Origin: Robiginitomaculum sp.
GTDB lineage: Bacteria; Pseudomonadota; Alphaproteobacteria; Caulobacterales; Maricaulaceae
DNA: 7,064 bases
Direction of reading: 5' to 3'
Assembly (NCBI GenBank): GCA_021647805.1
Contig: JAKITZ010000123.1
Coordinates: forward strand, 1-7,064
A program made the position numbers and the translations under genes. Under the pieces are notes generated by a model. It worked only from the letters and a program-made list of their open reading frames with translations. It was not told the DNA's origin and did no database searches. Shown here one piece after another: positions 1 to 7,064 of the stretch; position 1 is the first letter of the stretch; each line of letters begins with the position of its first letter.

Positions 1-1
1 A

Positions 2-100
2 CTGATACAAGCACCAGCAACTAAAATTGCTGGCGTTGTTCAGGCTCCGGCTAGTCAGTTAGCGCGTGTGTTGAAGGCTTTTGCTGACAAGCAAGCCTGA
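2..100 (+). CDS. rplJ: 50S ribosomal protein L10, C-terminal end (partial)
   Basis: Only the last 32 codons and the TGA stop (98-100) are in the window; the gene begins upstream of base 1. The readable tail runs from LIQAPATKIAGVVQAPASQL to the final AFADKQA. This is an amphipathic helix of the kind that ends L10 proteins, and in that family the C-terminal helix is the docking platform for L7/L12 dimers in the ribosomal stalk. Identification rests on this tail together with its place directly before rplL, separated by 49 bases, which is the standard rplJ-rplL order. In other bacteria L10, or its complex with L7/L12, represses translation of its own mRNA leader; that leader lies outside this window. 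The short readable length is the main limit, but the context makes other identities unlikely. Confidence 0.9.
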   Translation: MIQAPATKIAGVVQAPASQLARVLKAFADKQA

Positions 101-149
101 CTGTCATTCTCCGCATCGAACCCAAAACTAACTATTAAGGAAGACGAAA

Positions 150-524
150 ATGTCTAAACTAGAAAAAATTGCAGACGAACTTTCTGCACTAACTGTTTTA
201 GAAGCTGCTGAACTTGCAACACTTCTAGAAGATAAATGGGGCGTTTCTGCCGCAGCACCTGTTGCTGTTGCTGCCGCTTCTGGTGGCGGCGAAGCTGCTG
301 CTGCTGAAGAGCAAACCGAGTTTACCGTGATGCTTACATCATTCGGTGATAAGAAAATTGGTGTTATTAAAGAAATCCGTGCCATTACTGGCTTGGGTCT
401 TAAAGAAGCCAAGGATCTGGTTGAAGCTGCTCCTAAAGCGGTCAAGGAAGGTGTTTCCAAGGACGAAGCCGAGGAACTCAAAACCAAGATCGAAGCTACT
501 GGTGCAACAGTGGAAATCAAATAA
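150..524 (+). CDS. rplL: 50S ribosomal protein L7/L12
   Basis: A complete 124-residue L7/L12, close to the usual 120-125. This protein forms the flexible multi-copy ribosomal stalk, binds L10 through its N-terminus and recruits and stimulates EF-G, EF-Tu, IF2 and RF3. Three parts are visible: an N-terminal dimerisation and L10-binding helical segment (about residues 1-32), an Ala/Gly/Glu-rich hinge (about 33-55, including SGGGEAAAAEEQ), and the globular C-terminal domain (about 56-124) with the hallmark run ITGLGLKEAKDLVE. Lys74, Arg77 and Lys88 align with the conserved basic factor-binding positions of the E. coli protein (K70, R73, K84). The start is supported by AAGGA at 137-141, eight bases before the ATG. 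It sits between rplJ and rpoB as expected. The alanine-coding hinge is rich in GCT/GCC/GCA codons and produces a long antisense open frame that is not a gene. No key residue is missing. Confidence 0.98.
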   Translation: MSKLEKIADELSALTVLEAAELATLLEDKWGVSAAAPVAVAAASGGGEAAAAEEQTEFTVMLTSFGDKKIGVIKEIRAITGLGLKEAKDLVEAAPKAVKEGVSKDEAEELKTKIEATGATVEIK

Positions 525-544
525 GCCTTTTGGTTTGTTTAGTT

Positions 545-576
545 TGACGGGCGGCTCTTTTTAGGGCTGCCCGTCA
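545..576 (+). terminator. Hairpin in rplL-rpoB spacer, probable attenuator or processing site
   Basis: TGACGGGCGGC (545-555) pairs with GCTGCCCGTCA (566-576): eleven pairs with one G-U. The stem can grow by a T-G and a C-G pair (556-557 with 564-565) to thirteen, closing a six-base loop TTTTTA at 558-563. It begins 21 bases after the rplL stop. No uninterrupted T-tract follows: the 3' side reads GGCAGTTTCTAGGC before scattered T runs at 591-602, so full intrinsic termination is unlikely. In E. coli the same spacer contains a leaky terminator and an RNase III site that lower rpoBC expression relative to rplL; a similar role here is inferred from position and structure. The stem is shorter than a typical RNase III substrate. 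Confidence 0.65.
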
Positions 577-717
577 GGCAGTTTCTAGGCTTTTGTGTTT
601 TCTTCTGGCAAAAGTTACGGGTTTCCGAGTTGTTTATGGGAATTGTTTTTACAGGGGATCTAAATTTTCGATCGGGTTTTGTTGCGAAATCCGTATATTG
701 CGGGATTATTCTCCGCG

Positions 718-723
718 AAAGGA
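718..723 (+). promoter_or_regulatory. Shine-Dalgarno site fixing the rpoB start
   Basis: AAAGGA lies six bases before the ATG at 730. It decides between that ATG and an in-frame TTG at 679, which would add 17 residues unlike any RpoB N-terminus I know and has no purine-rich site upstream. Starting at 730 gives MSLSFTDKKRIRKSFGRI, which matches the usual beginning of alphaproteobacterial beta subunits. Confidence 0.85.
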
Positions 724-729
724 ACTAAA

Positions 730-3700
730 ATGTCGTTGTCGTTCACGGACAAAAAGCGAATTCGTAAATCCTTTGGGCGTATTGCCGAAACGGTAAAAAT
801 GCCAAATTTGATCGAAGTGCAAAAAAGCTCTTATGAGCAATTCTTGCAGCGCGAAGTGCAGGCTTCGGAGCGGATCGAGCGCGGTATTCAGGCCGTTTTC
901 AAATCAGTTTATCCGATACGGGATTTTGCTGAAACCGCACAATTGGAATATGTTTCTTATGAATTTGAGAAGCCGAAATTCGACGTCGAAGAATGCCAGC
1001 AACGCGACATTACCTATTCTGCCCCTTTGAAAGTTAAATTACGCCTTATCGTGTTTGATACAGATGAGGACACCGGTGCTCGTTCAGTAACAGACATCAA
1101 AGAACAAGATGTGTTTATGGGCGATATTCCGCTTATGACCGACAAGGGTACGTTTGTGATAAATGGTACCGAGCGAGTTATCGTCAGTCAAATGCACCGC
1201 TCACCTGGTGTGTTATTTGATCATGATAAGGGTAAGTCCTCGACATCTGGTAAGTTTTTGTTCACCGCCAGAATTATTCCTTACCGTGGGTCTTGGATAG
1301 ATTTTGAATTTGACGCCAAAGATGTTTTGTTTGTTCGTATTGACCGTCGTCGTAAGTTGCCAGTGACCACTTTGCTTTATGCTTTAGGTCTGGATCGCGA
1401 AGAAATTTTGACAACTTTTTATAGCACAAGCACGGCAAGTTTCTCCAAAAAAGGTTGGGCAGTTCCCTATAATCCTGAGCGTTGGCGCGGTGTTAAACCA
1501 GTTAATGATTTGGTGAATGCGACAACGGGCAAAGTTGTTTCTCCTGCTGGTCGTAAAATCTCAGCTAGAGCCGCTAACCAATTAGCCGAAGATGGTTTGA
1601 AAAAATTGCTATTGGTTGATGCTGATATGATTGGTCGGCATTTTGGCGAAAATCTGGTTAACATGGAAACCGGTGAAATCATCGTTGAATCCGGTGAGGA
1701 AATTACCGAAGAAAACCTCGAAGCAGTCAAAGAGTTTGGTGTAAAATCTCTGACCTTGCTTGATATTAGCGCGACCACAACTGGCCCATATATCAGCAAA
1801 ACCTTGATCGTTGACAAAAATAATAATCGTGAAGAAGCATTGATCGATATCTATCGAGTTATGCGTCCGGGCGAACCACCAACACCTGAGACAGCAGAAA
1901 ACTTGTTCAATAGCTTGTTCTTTGATCCAGAGCGTTATGATCTTTCGGCAGTTGGCCGGGTGAAAATGAATATGCGTATGGATCTGGATTGTCCTGATGA
2001 TATGCGTGTTTTACGCAAAGAAGATATTCTTGCAGTCCTTAAAACCATGGTTGATTTGCGCGATGGTCGTGGACAGGTCGATGATATTGATAACCTGGCC
2101 AATCGCCGAGTGCGATCAGTAGGCGAGCTGATGGAAAATCAGTACCGCATCGGATTGCTTCGTATGGAGCGGGCAATCAAAGAACGCATGGGTAGTGTCG
2201 ATATTGATACAGTTATGCCGCATGATCTGATCAATGCAAAACCGGCTGCTGCTGCAGTTCGTGAATTTTTTGGTTCATCGCAGCTTTCGCAGTTTATGGA
2301 TCAAAATAATCCATTGTCCGAGATTACCCACAAACGTCGGGTTTCTGCTCTTGGACCGGGTGGTTTAACTCGTGAACGTGCGGGCTTTGAGGTGCGCGAT
2401 GTGCACCCAACTCATTATGGTCGAATTTGTCCAATTGAAACACCAGAGGGGCCAAATATTGGCCTGATTAATTCTCTGGCGACTTTTGCGCGCATTAACA
2501 AGTACGGCTTTATTGAAAGTCCTTATCGTAAAGTAAAAGACGGTAAGTTGCTTGAAAGCGTGGTTTATCTTTCGGCGGTTGAGGAAATAAAATACACAAT
2601 TGCACAAGCTAACTCGACAGTTGAAGACGGTAAATTCGTCAATGAACTGGTAACTTGTCGCATCGCTGGCGATGTGATTTTAACGCCGCGTGACAAGATT
2701 GATTATATTGATGTATCACCAAAACAGGTGGTATCAGTTGCTGCAGCTTTGATCCCATTTCTGGAACATGACGATGCTAACCGAGCCTTGATGGGTTCCA
2801 ACATGCAACGTCAAGCAGTGCCGTTGTTAGTTGCAGAGGCTCCGTTGGTCGGTACTGGAATGGAATCTGTTGTTGCCAGAGACAGTCGAGCAACTGTTAT
2901 TGCCAAGCGCAAAGGTGTGATCGAGCAAGTTGACGCTACGCGGATTGTTGTTCGTGCTGCTGATGATAGTGATATGTCAAAATCTGGCGTTGATATTTAT
3001 AATTTACTGAAATTCCAACGCTCAAACCAAGATACATGTATCAACCAGCGGCCTTTGGTCAAAGTTGGTGATTTGGTCGAGGCCGACGACATTATTGCCG
3101 ATGGTCCTTCAACTGACCTTGGTGAGTTGGCTTTGGGTAAAAATGTGTTGGTAGCGTTTATGCCATGGAATGGCTATAATTACGAAGACAGTATTTTGAT
3201 CTCTGAGCGGATCGTTCGTGATGATGTGTTTACTTCTATACACATTGATGAATTTGATCTGGCAGCTCGTGACACTAAATTAGGGCCAGAAGAGATCACT
3301 CGTGATATTCCAAATGTTGGCGAGGAAGCGTTACGCAACCTTGATGAAAGCGGAATCGTGGCTATTGGCGCGCGGGTTGAACCGCGTGATATTCTGGTTG
3401 GTAAAGTAACACCAAAAGGCGAAAGCCCAATGACACCAGAAGAAAAGCTCTTGCGGGCGATCTTTGGTGAAAAAGCCTCCGATGTTCGTGACAGTTCTTT
3501 GCGCTTGCCGCCGGGCGTTGCTGGAACAGTTGTCGAAGTGCGGGTGTTTAACCGCCATGGTGTTGAAAAAGATCAGCGTGCATTAACTATCGAGCGTGAA
3601 GAAATTGAACGCCTTGGTCTTGATCGTGATGATGAGCTGGTAATTCTGGAACGTAATATCTTTGGTAGGTTGCATGATCTGCTGCTTGGCAATGTTGCCG

Positions 3701-4803
3701 TTTCCGGGCCAAAAGGCTTTGACAAAGGCAATATAGACGAAGACGCATTGGCAAATACTGTTTCACGTCAGGACTGGTGGAAAATCGGTCTTGGTGATGA
3801 AAAGGCTATGGCCGAAGTTGAAACCCTTCGCACGCAATACGATACTGCCAAAAAACAGCTTGATGATCGATTTGACGACAAGGTTGATAAATTACAGCGC
3901 GGCGATGATCTAATGCCCGGTGTCATGAAAATGGTGAAAGTTTTTGTGGCTGTGAAGCGTAAATTACAACCCGGTGATAAGATGGCTGGTCGTCACGGTA
4001 ATAAAGGTGTGATTTCCAAAATTAACCCGATGGAAGATATGCCGCACCTAGAAGACGGTCGTCCGGTTGATATTCTGCTAAACCCGCTTGGCGTGCCAAG
4101 TCGAATGAATGTTGGACAAATTCTTGAAACTCACCTTGGTTGGGCCTCAAGAGGTCTTGGCCAACAAATCGGTGAGGTTTATGAAGAATACCTTTCTTCG
4201 CAAGACATCAAGCCGCTTCGGGACAAATTAGCGGATGTTTATGGCGAGAAGGTAAAACTACCTCGCAAGAATGAAGAGATTGCCGAACTAGCTAGTAATC
4301 TTACCAATGGTGTGCCAATGGCAAGTCCGGTTTTTGACGGAGCCTCAGAAGAGGAGATCAACGAAATGCTGACCAAAGCTGGCTTTGCTACTTCTGGACA
4401 ATCATGGTTATGGGACGGTAAAACCGGCGAGAAATTCAAACGACCGGTAACTGTTGGTATCAAGTATTTGTTGAAACTGCACCATTTGGTTGATGACAAA
4501 ATCCATGCTCGTTCCATCGGCCCGTATTCGCTGGTTACGCAACAACCATTGGGCGGTAAAGCTCAGTTCGGTGGACAGCGTTTCGGGGAAATGGAAGTTT
4601 GGGCGTTGGAAGCTTATGGCGCTGCTTATACCTTAAAAGAAATGCTTACTGTCAAATCTGATGATGTTGCTGGTAGAACCAAGGTTTATGAATCTATTGT
4701 GCGCGGTGACGATGCGTTTGAAGCTGGTATTCCTGAAAGCTTTAACGTTCTTGTCAAAGAGATGCGTTCTCTTGGACTAAATGTGGAACTGACCAGTAAC
4801 TAA
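730..4803 (+). CDS. rpoB: DNA-directed RNA polymerase subunit beta
   Basis: A complete 1357-residue beta subunit (E. coli 1342; alphaproteobacteria are usually slightly longer). With beta-prime it forms the catalytic core of RNA polymerase. In order: N-terminal protrusion and lobe with MPNLIEVQKSSYEQFL near residue 22; an insertion domain of the beta-i4/SI1 type at about 255-350; the rifampicin-pocket segment at residues 515-541 (bases 2272-2352), starting GSSQLSQFMDQNNPLSEITH; the nucleotide-path block with NYEDSILISERIVRDDVF; the flap region after GEKASDVRDSSLRLPPGV (from residue 913); a charged, probably coiled insertion of the beta-i9 type near 1018-1060; GDKMAGRHGNKGV with Lys1084 and Lys1092 matching the E. 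coli active-centre lysines 1065 and 1073; and the C-terminal clamp segment with PLGGKAQFGGQRFGEMEVWA. Asp524, His534 and Ser539 (E. coli 516, 526, 531) are the residues of rifampicin-sensitive enzymes, so sensitivity of the target is inferred. No frameshift or missing motif was seen. It is followed 67 bases later by rpoC, its operon partner. Confidence 0.99.
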   Translation: MSLSFTDKKRIRKSFGRIAETVKMPNLIEVQKSSYEQFLQREVQASERIERGIQAVFKSVYPIRDFAETAQLEYVSYEFEKPKFDVEECQQRDITYSAPLKVKLRLIVFDTDEDTGARSVTDIKEQDVFMGDIPLMTDKGTFVINGTERVIVSQMHRSPGVLFDHDKGKSSTSGKFLFTARIIPYRGSWIDFEFDAKDVLFVRIDRRRKLPVTTLLYALGLDREEILTTFYSTSTASFSKKGWAVPYNPERWRGVKPVNDLVNATTGKVVSPAGRKISARAANQLAEDGLKKLLLVDADMIGRHFGENLVNMETGEIIVESGEEITEENLEAVKEFGVKSLTLLDISATTTGPYISKTLIVDKNNNREEALIDIYRVMRPGEPPTPETAENLFNSLFFDPERYDLSAVGRVKMNMRMDLDCPDDMRVLRKEDILAVLKTMVDLRDGRGQVDDIDNLANRRVRSVGELMENQYRIGLLRMERAIKERMGSVDIDTVMPHDLINAKPAAAAVREFFGSSQLSQFMDQNNPLSEITHKRRVSALGPGGLTRERAGFEVRDVHPTHYGRICPIETPEGPNIGLINSLATFARINKYGFIESPYRKVKDGKLLESVVYLSAVEEIKYTIAQANSTVEDGKFVNELVTCRIAGDVILTPRDKIDYIDVSPKQVVSVAAALIPFLEHDDANRALMGSNMQRQAVPLLVAEAPLVGTGMESVVARDSRATVIAKRKGVIEQVDATRIVVRAADDSDMSKSGVDIYNLLKFQRSNQDTCINQRPLVKVGDLVEADDIIADGPSTDLGELALGKNVLVAFMPWNGYNYEDSILISERIVRDDVFTSIHIDEFDLAARDTKLGPEEITRDIPNVGEEALRNLDESGIVAIGARVEPRDILVGKVTPKGESPMTPEEKLLRAIFGEKASDVRDSSLRLPPGVAGTVVEVRVFNRHGVEKDQRALTIEREEIERLGLDRDDELVILERNIFGRLHDLLLGNVAVSGPKGFDKGNIDEDALANTVSRQDWWKIGLGDEKAMAEVETLRTQYDTAKKQLDDRFDDKVDKLQRGDDLMPGVMKMVKVFVAVKRKLQPGDKMAGRHGNKGVISKINPMEDMPHLEDGRPVDILLNPLGVPSRMNVGQILETHLGWASRGLGQQIGEVYEEYLSSQDIKPLRDKLADVYGEKVKLPRKNEEIAELASNLTNGVPMASPVFDGASEEEINEMLTKAGFATSGQSWLWDGKTGEKFKRPVTVGIKYLLKLHHLVDDKIHARSIGPYSLVTQQPLGGKAQFGGQRFGEMEVWALEAYGAAYTLKEMLTVKSDDVAGRTKVYESIVRGDDAFEAGIPESFNVLVKEMRSLGLNVELTSN

Positions 4804-4815
4804 TTATTTTTTTAC

Positions 4816-4841
4816 GTGAGCCGGTACTTCTTCCGGCTCGC
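4816..4841 (+). other. Hairpin in rpoB-rpoC spacer
   Basis: GAGCCGG (4818-4824) pairs perfectly with CCGGCTC (4833-4839) around the eight-base loop TACTTCTT. A T-G and a G-C pair extend the stem to nine at 4816-4817 with 4840-4841. It starts 13 bases after the rpoB stop and ends 16 bases before the rpoC Shine-Dalgarno site. The T run in this spacer (4807-4813) lies before the stem, not after it, so this is not an intrinsic terminator on the + strand; read on the other strand the run becomes A. A role in mRNA stability, cleavage or translation of rpoC is possible but is only inference. Confidence 0.5.
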
Positions 4842-4857
4842 AAACCTCCCTTTGATT

Positions 4858-4862
4858 GGAGA
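4858..4862 (+). promoter_or_regulatory. Shine-Dalgarno site fixing the rpoC start
   Basis: GGAGA, with GGAG at 4858-4861, lies nine bases before the ATG at 4871. A second in-frame ATG at 4898 would give MNVYNP and a beta-prime nine residues shorter, but only a weak AAAGA lies ahead of it. The N-terminus is variable in this family, so the second start cannot be excluded from protein similarity alone. Confidence 0.7.
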
Positions 4863-4870
4863 TCGGCCCA

Positions 4871-7064
4871 ATGAATCATCACGTAAACAAAGACGTTATG
4901 AATGTTTATAATCCCGCATCAGAAGCTCCTAGCTTTGATCGTATACGGATTTCACTTGCCAGCCCTGAGAAAATTCTCTCTTGGTCACACGGGGAAATAA
5001 AAAAACCGGAAACCATCAATTACCGAACGTTCAAACCTGAACGGGACGGATTGTTCTGTGCCAGAATTTTTGGGCCGGTAAAAGATTACGAATGTCTTTG
5101 CGGCAAATACAAGCGGATGAAATACAAAGGTATTATCTGCGAAAAATGCGGTGTTGAAGTAACCTTGCAAAGAGTACGTCGTGAACGCATGGGTCATATT
5201 GATTTGGCAGCTCCAGTTGCACATATCTGGTTCTTGAAAAGTCTGCCCAGCCGTATTGGTTTAATCATTGATATGCCGCTTAAAGACATTGAGCGGGTAT
5301 TGTATTTTGAAAAGTATATTGTTCTTGAGCCAGGTCTAACCACGCTTGAAGACCGGCAGTTACTTACCGAAGAAGAGTTCCTAGAAGCGCAAACCGAATT
5401 TGGCGATGACAGCTTTACTGCTGGTATTGGTGCTGAGGCAATTCGTGAAATTCTGATGAATATTGATTTGCCAAAAGAAGCAGACCAGTTGCGAATCGAT
5501 ATTAAAGAAACCGGCAGCCAGTTAAAGTTGGTAAAATTTGTTAAGCGGTTAAAACTTGTAACTGCATTTATTGAATCTAAGAATCGTCCTGAATGGATGA
5601 TTTTATCTGTTGTTCCGATTATTCCACCAGAATTGCGGCCATTAGTTCCTTTGGATGGTGGTCGTTTTGCCACTTCGGATCTAAATGATCTTTATCGTCG
5701 GGTTATCAATCGTAATAATCGTTTGAAGCGCCTGATGGAATTAGGTGCGCCAGACATTATTATCCGGAATGAAAAACGGATGCTGCAAGAATCCGTTGAT
5801 GCATTGTTTGATAATGGTCGTCGTGGTCGGGTAATTACCGGTGCTAACAAACGCCCATTAAAATCCTTGGCTGATATGCTAAAAGGCAAACAGGGTCGTT
5901 TCAGACAAAACCTACTTGGTAAGCGTGTCGATTATTCCGGTCGTTCGGTTATTGTGGTTGGACCTGAGCTTAAACTTCATGAGTGCGGTTTACCAAAGAA
6001 GATGGCGTTGGAATTATTCAAGCCATTTATCTATGCCCGTCTTGATGCCAAAGGCATGTCCGGGACGGTCAAGCAATCGAAGAAAATGGTTGAAAAAGAA
6101 CGCCCAGAAGTTTGGGATATTCTTGAAGAAGTAATTCGCGAACATCCTATCTTACTTAATCGTGCGCCTACTTTGCACCGTTTGGGCATTCAGGCGTTTG
6201 AACCAAAGTTAATTGAAGGCAAGGCTATTCAATTACACCCATTGGTTTGTACTGCGTTTAATGCCGATTTTGATGGTGATCAGATGGCGGTTCATGTTCC
6301 GCTTTCGTTGGAAGCGCAGCTTGAGGCGCGGGTGTTGATGATGTCTACCAACAACATCTTGTCCCCTTCAAATGGCAAGCCTATTATTGTGCCGTCACAA
6401 GATATTATTCTTGGGCTGTACTATCTGTCACTGGAAATGAAAAAACAAAACGGTGAGGGCATGATATTTGCTGATCTTGCCGAAGTTGAAGCCGCAATGC
6501 AGGCCGGTGTTTTGGATCTGCATGCCCCGATTAAAGCTAGATATGTCTCCATTGATGAAGAAGGCAATTCAGTATCAAAAGTTTATGATACAACGCCGGG
6601 TCGTTATATGGTTGCCGATATTATGCCGCGCCATCACAAAGTTCCTTTCTCGTTAACGGATCAAGTTTTAACCAAAAAAGTGGTTAGTGAAATGATCGAC
6701 GTTGTTTATCGTCATTGTGGTCAAAAAGCTACGGTGATTTTCTGTGATCAACTAATGGGTCTTGGCTTTAAAGAAGCCGGACGAGCTGGCATTTCTTTTG
6801 GCAAAGATGACATGATCATTCCTGAAGAAAAGAAAACCTTAGTCGAAGAAACTCGTAAATTGGTTGCTGACTATGAACATCAATATGCTGGTGGTTTGAT
6901 TACTCTGGGCGAGAAATACAACAAGGTCGTTGATGCTTGGTCGAAATGTACCGACAAAGTTGCTGATGCGATGATGGATACCATGTCGAAGCCTAAAAAG
7001 GGAGTTCCTGCGGTTCAAAGCATCAACTCAGTATTTATGATGGCGCATTCTGGTGCCCGTGGTT
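4871..7064 (+). CDS. rpoC: DNA-directed RNA polymerase subunit beta-prime, N-terminal half (partial)
   Basis: The frame stays open from ATG 4871 to the right edge: 731 codons, about half of a proteobacterial beta-prime of roughly 1400 residues. This subunit supplies the catalytic magnesium site and much of the DNA clamp. Visible in order: the clamp segment SPEKILSWSHGEIKKPETIN; the N-terminal zinc site with Cys75, Cys77, Cys90 and Cys93 in a CxC-x12-CxxC pattern; clamp-helix and lid/rudder region around RRVINRNNRLKRL; the switch-2 and template-strand region KGKQGRFRQNLLGKRVDYSG (338-357); NRAPTLHR (430-437), where Arg431 matches E. coli Arg425; and the absolutely conserved NADFDGD (464-470) with Asp466, Asp468 and Asp470 holding the catalytic magnesium. 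The visible part ends in MAHSGARG. The bridge helix, trigger loop and second zinc site lie beyond the window, so integrity of the C-terminal half cannot be judged. Co-transcription with rpoB is inferred from the 67-base gap, shared strand and conserved order. Confidence 0.98.
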   Translation, partial: MNHHVNKDVMNVYNPASEAPSFDRIRISLASPEKILSWSHGEIKKPETINYRTFKPERDGLFCARIFGPVKDYECLCGKYKRMKYKGIICEKCGVEVTLQRVRRERMGHIDLAAPVAHIWFLKSLPSRIGLIIDMPLKDIERVLYFEKYIVLEPGLTTLEDRQLLTEEEFLEAQTEFGDDSFTAGIGAEAIREILMNIDLPKEADQLRIDIKETGSQLKLVKFVKRLKLVTAFIESKNRPEWMILSVVPIIPPELRPLVPLDGGRFATSDLNDLYRRVINRNNRLKRLMELGAPDIIIRNEKRMLQESVDALFDNGRRGRVITGANKRPLKSLADMLKGKQGRFRQNLLGKRVDYSGRSVIVVGPELKLHECGLPKKMALELFKPFIYARLDAKGMSGTVKQSKKMVEKERPEVWDILEEVIREHPILLNRAPTLHRLGIQAFEPKLIEGKAIQLHPLVCTAFNADFDGDQMAVHVPLSLEAQLEARVLMMSTNNILSPSNGKPIIVPSQDIILGLYYLSLEMKKQNGEGMIFADLAEVEAAMQAGVLDLHAPIKARYVSIDEEGNSVSKVYDTTPGRYMVADIMPRHHKVPFSLTDQVLTKKVVSEMIDVVYRHCGQKATVIFCDQLMGLGFKEAGRAGISFGKDDMIIPEEKKTLVEETRKLVADYEHQYAGGLITLGEKYNKVVDAWSKCTDKVADAMMDTMSKPKKGVPAVQSINSVFMMAHSGARG

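Noticed and set aside
128..520. 130-codon antisense open frame opposite rplL
   Set aside because: It mirrors the Ala-rich L7/L12 coding sequence, giving a Ser/Ala-rich low-complexity product, and the real gene on the other strand explains it fully.
648..709. Possible promoter for rpoB (TTTACA at 648-653, or TTGTTG at 679-684 with GATTAT at 704-709)
   Set aside because: The first has no -10 element at proper spacing and the second needs a 19-base spacer with weak matches. Neither is better than expected in AT-rich spacer DNA.
679..729. In-frame TTG start that would lengthen RpoB by 17 residues
   Set aside because: There is no Shine-Dalgarno site before it, and the added residues do not look like an RpoB N-terminus. 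The ATG at 730 has a good site and gives the expected beginning.
593..796. 67-codon + strand open frame spanning the spacer and the 5' end of rpoB
   Set aside because: It starts at a TTG without a ribosome-binding site, overlaps rpoB out of frame and has no recognisable protein features.
2272..2352. Possible rifampicin-resistance changes in the RpoB pocket
   Set aside because: The positions matching E. coli Asp516, His526 and Ser531 all carry the sensitive-type residue. The substitution seen at the Ile530 position (Val) is conservative and not a known resistance change to my knowledge.
4757..4813. Hairpin AAGAGA/TCTCTT at the end of rpoB followed later by a T run, considered as a terminator
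   Set aside because: The stem has six mostly A-T/G-C mixed pairs within conserved coding sequence, and the T run begins more than 30 bases after it, too far for intrinsic termination.
5194..5673. 159-codon antisense open frame opposite rpoC
   Set aside because: The + strand encodes highly conserved RpoC residues across the whole stretch. The antisense product is Ser/Ile/Arg-rich with no domain I recognise and is typical of a shadow frame.

Overview
This window is a stretch of the core ribosomal-protein/RNA-polymerase operon (rplKAJL-rpoBC type), transcribed left to right. It holds the last 32 codons of rplJ (ribosomal protein L10), complete rplL (L7/L12), complete rpoB (RNA polymerase beta subunit) and the first 731 codons of rpoC (beta-prime subunit), which runs off the right edge. 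All genes are on the + strand, each has a recognisable Shine-Dalgarno sequence where its start is visible, and nothing interrupts them: no insertion sequence, tRNA, CRISPR array, prophage piece or accessory gene was found.

The protein sequences point to an alphaproteobacterium. The wording around the RpoB centre (FARINKYGFIESPYR, the segment ending in QVDATRIVVRA, PSTDLGELALG) and in RpoC (MAHSGARG rather than the enterobacterial MADSGARG) agrees with what I remember of alphaproteobacterial polymerases. Base composition looks like roughly 43-45% GC from sampling a few rows, low for free-living members of the class but well above Rickettsia-like values. I cannot name a genus.

Layout: 2-100 rplJ end; 101-149 spacer; 150-524 rplL; 525-729 a 205-base spacer with a strong hairpin (545-576) that lacks a proper T-tract and probably acts as a partial terminator or processing site; 730-4803 rpoB; 4804-4870 a 67-base spacer with a smaller hairpin (4816-4841); 4871 to the edge rpoC.

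How they work together: L10 and L7/L12 form the ribosomal stalk that recruits translation GTPases, and beta plus beta-prime form the catalytic core of RNA polymerase. The hairpin between rplL and rpoB is where bacteria with this operon commonly lower polymerase expression relative to the stalk protein, which is needed in several copies per ribosome. Catalytic and metal-binding residues are intact in the parts of both polymerase subunits that can be seen, so these look like ordinary functional housekeeping genes. I did not find evidence for a previously undescribed system. The observations worth a second look are the untranslated hairpins and an internal repeat in the beta-subunit insertion domain.
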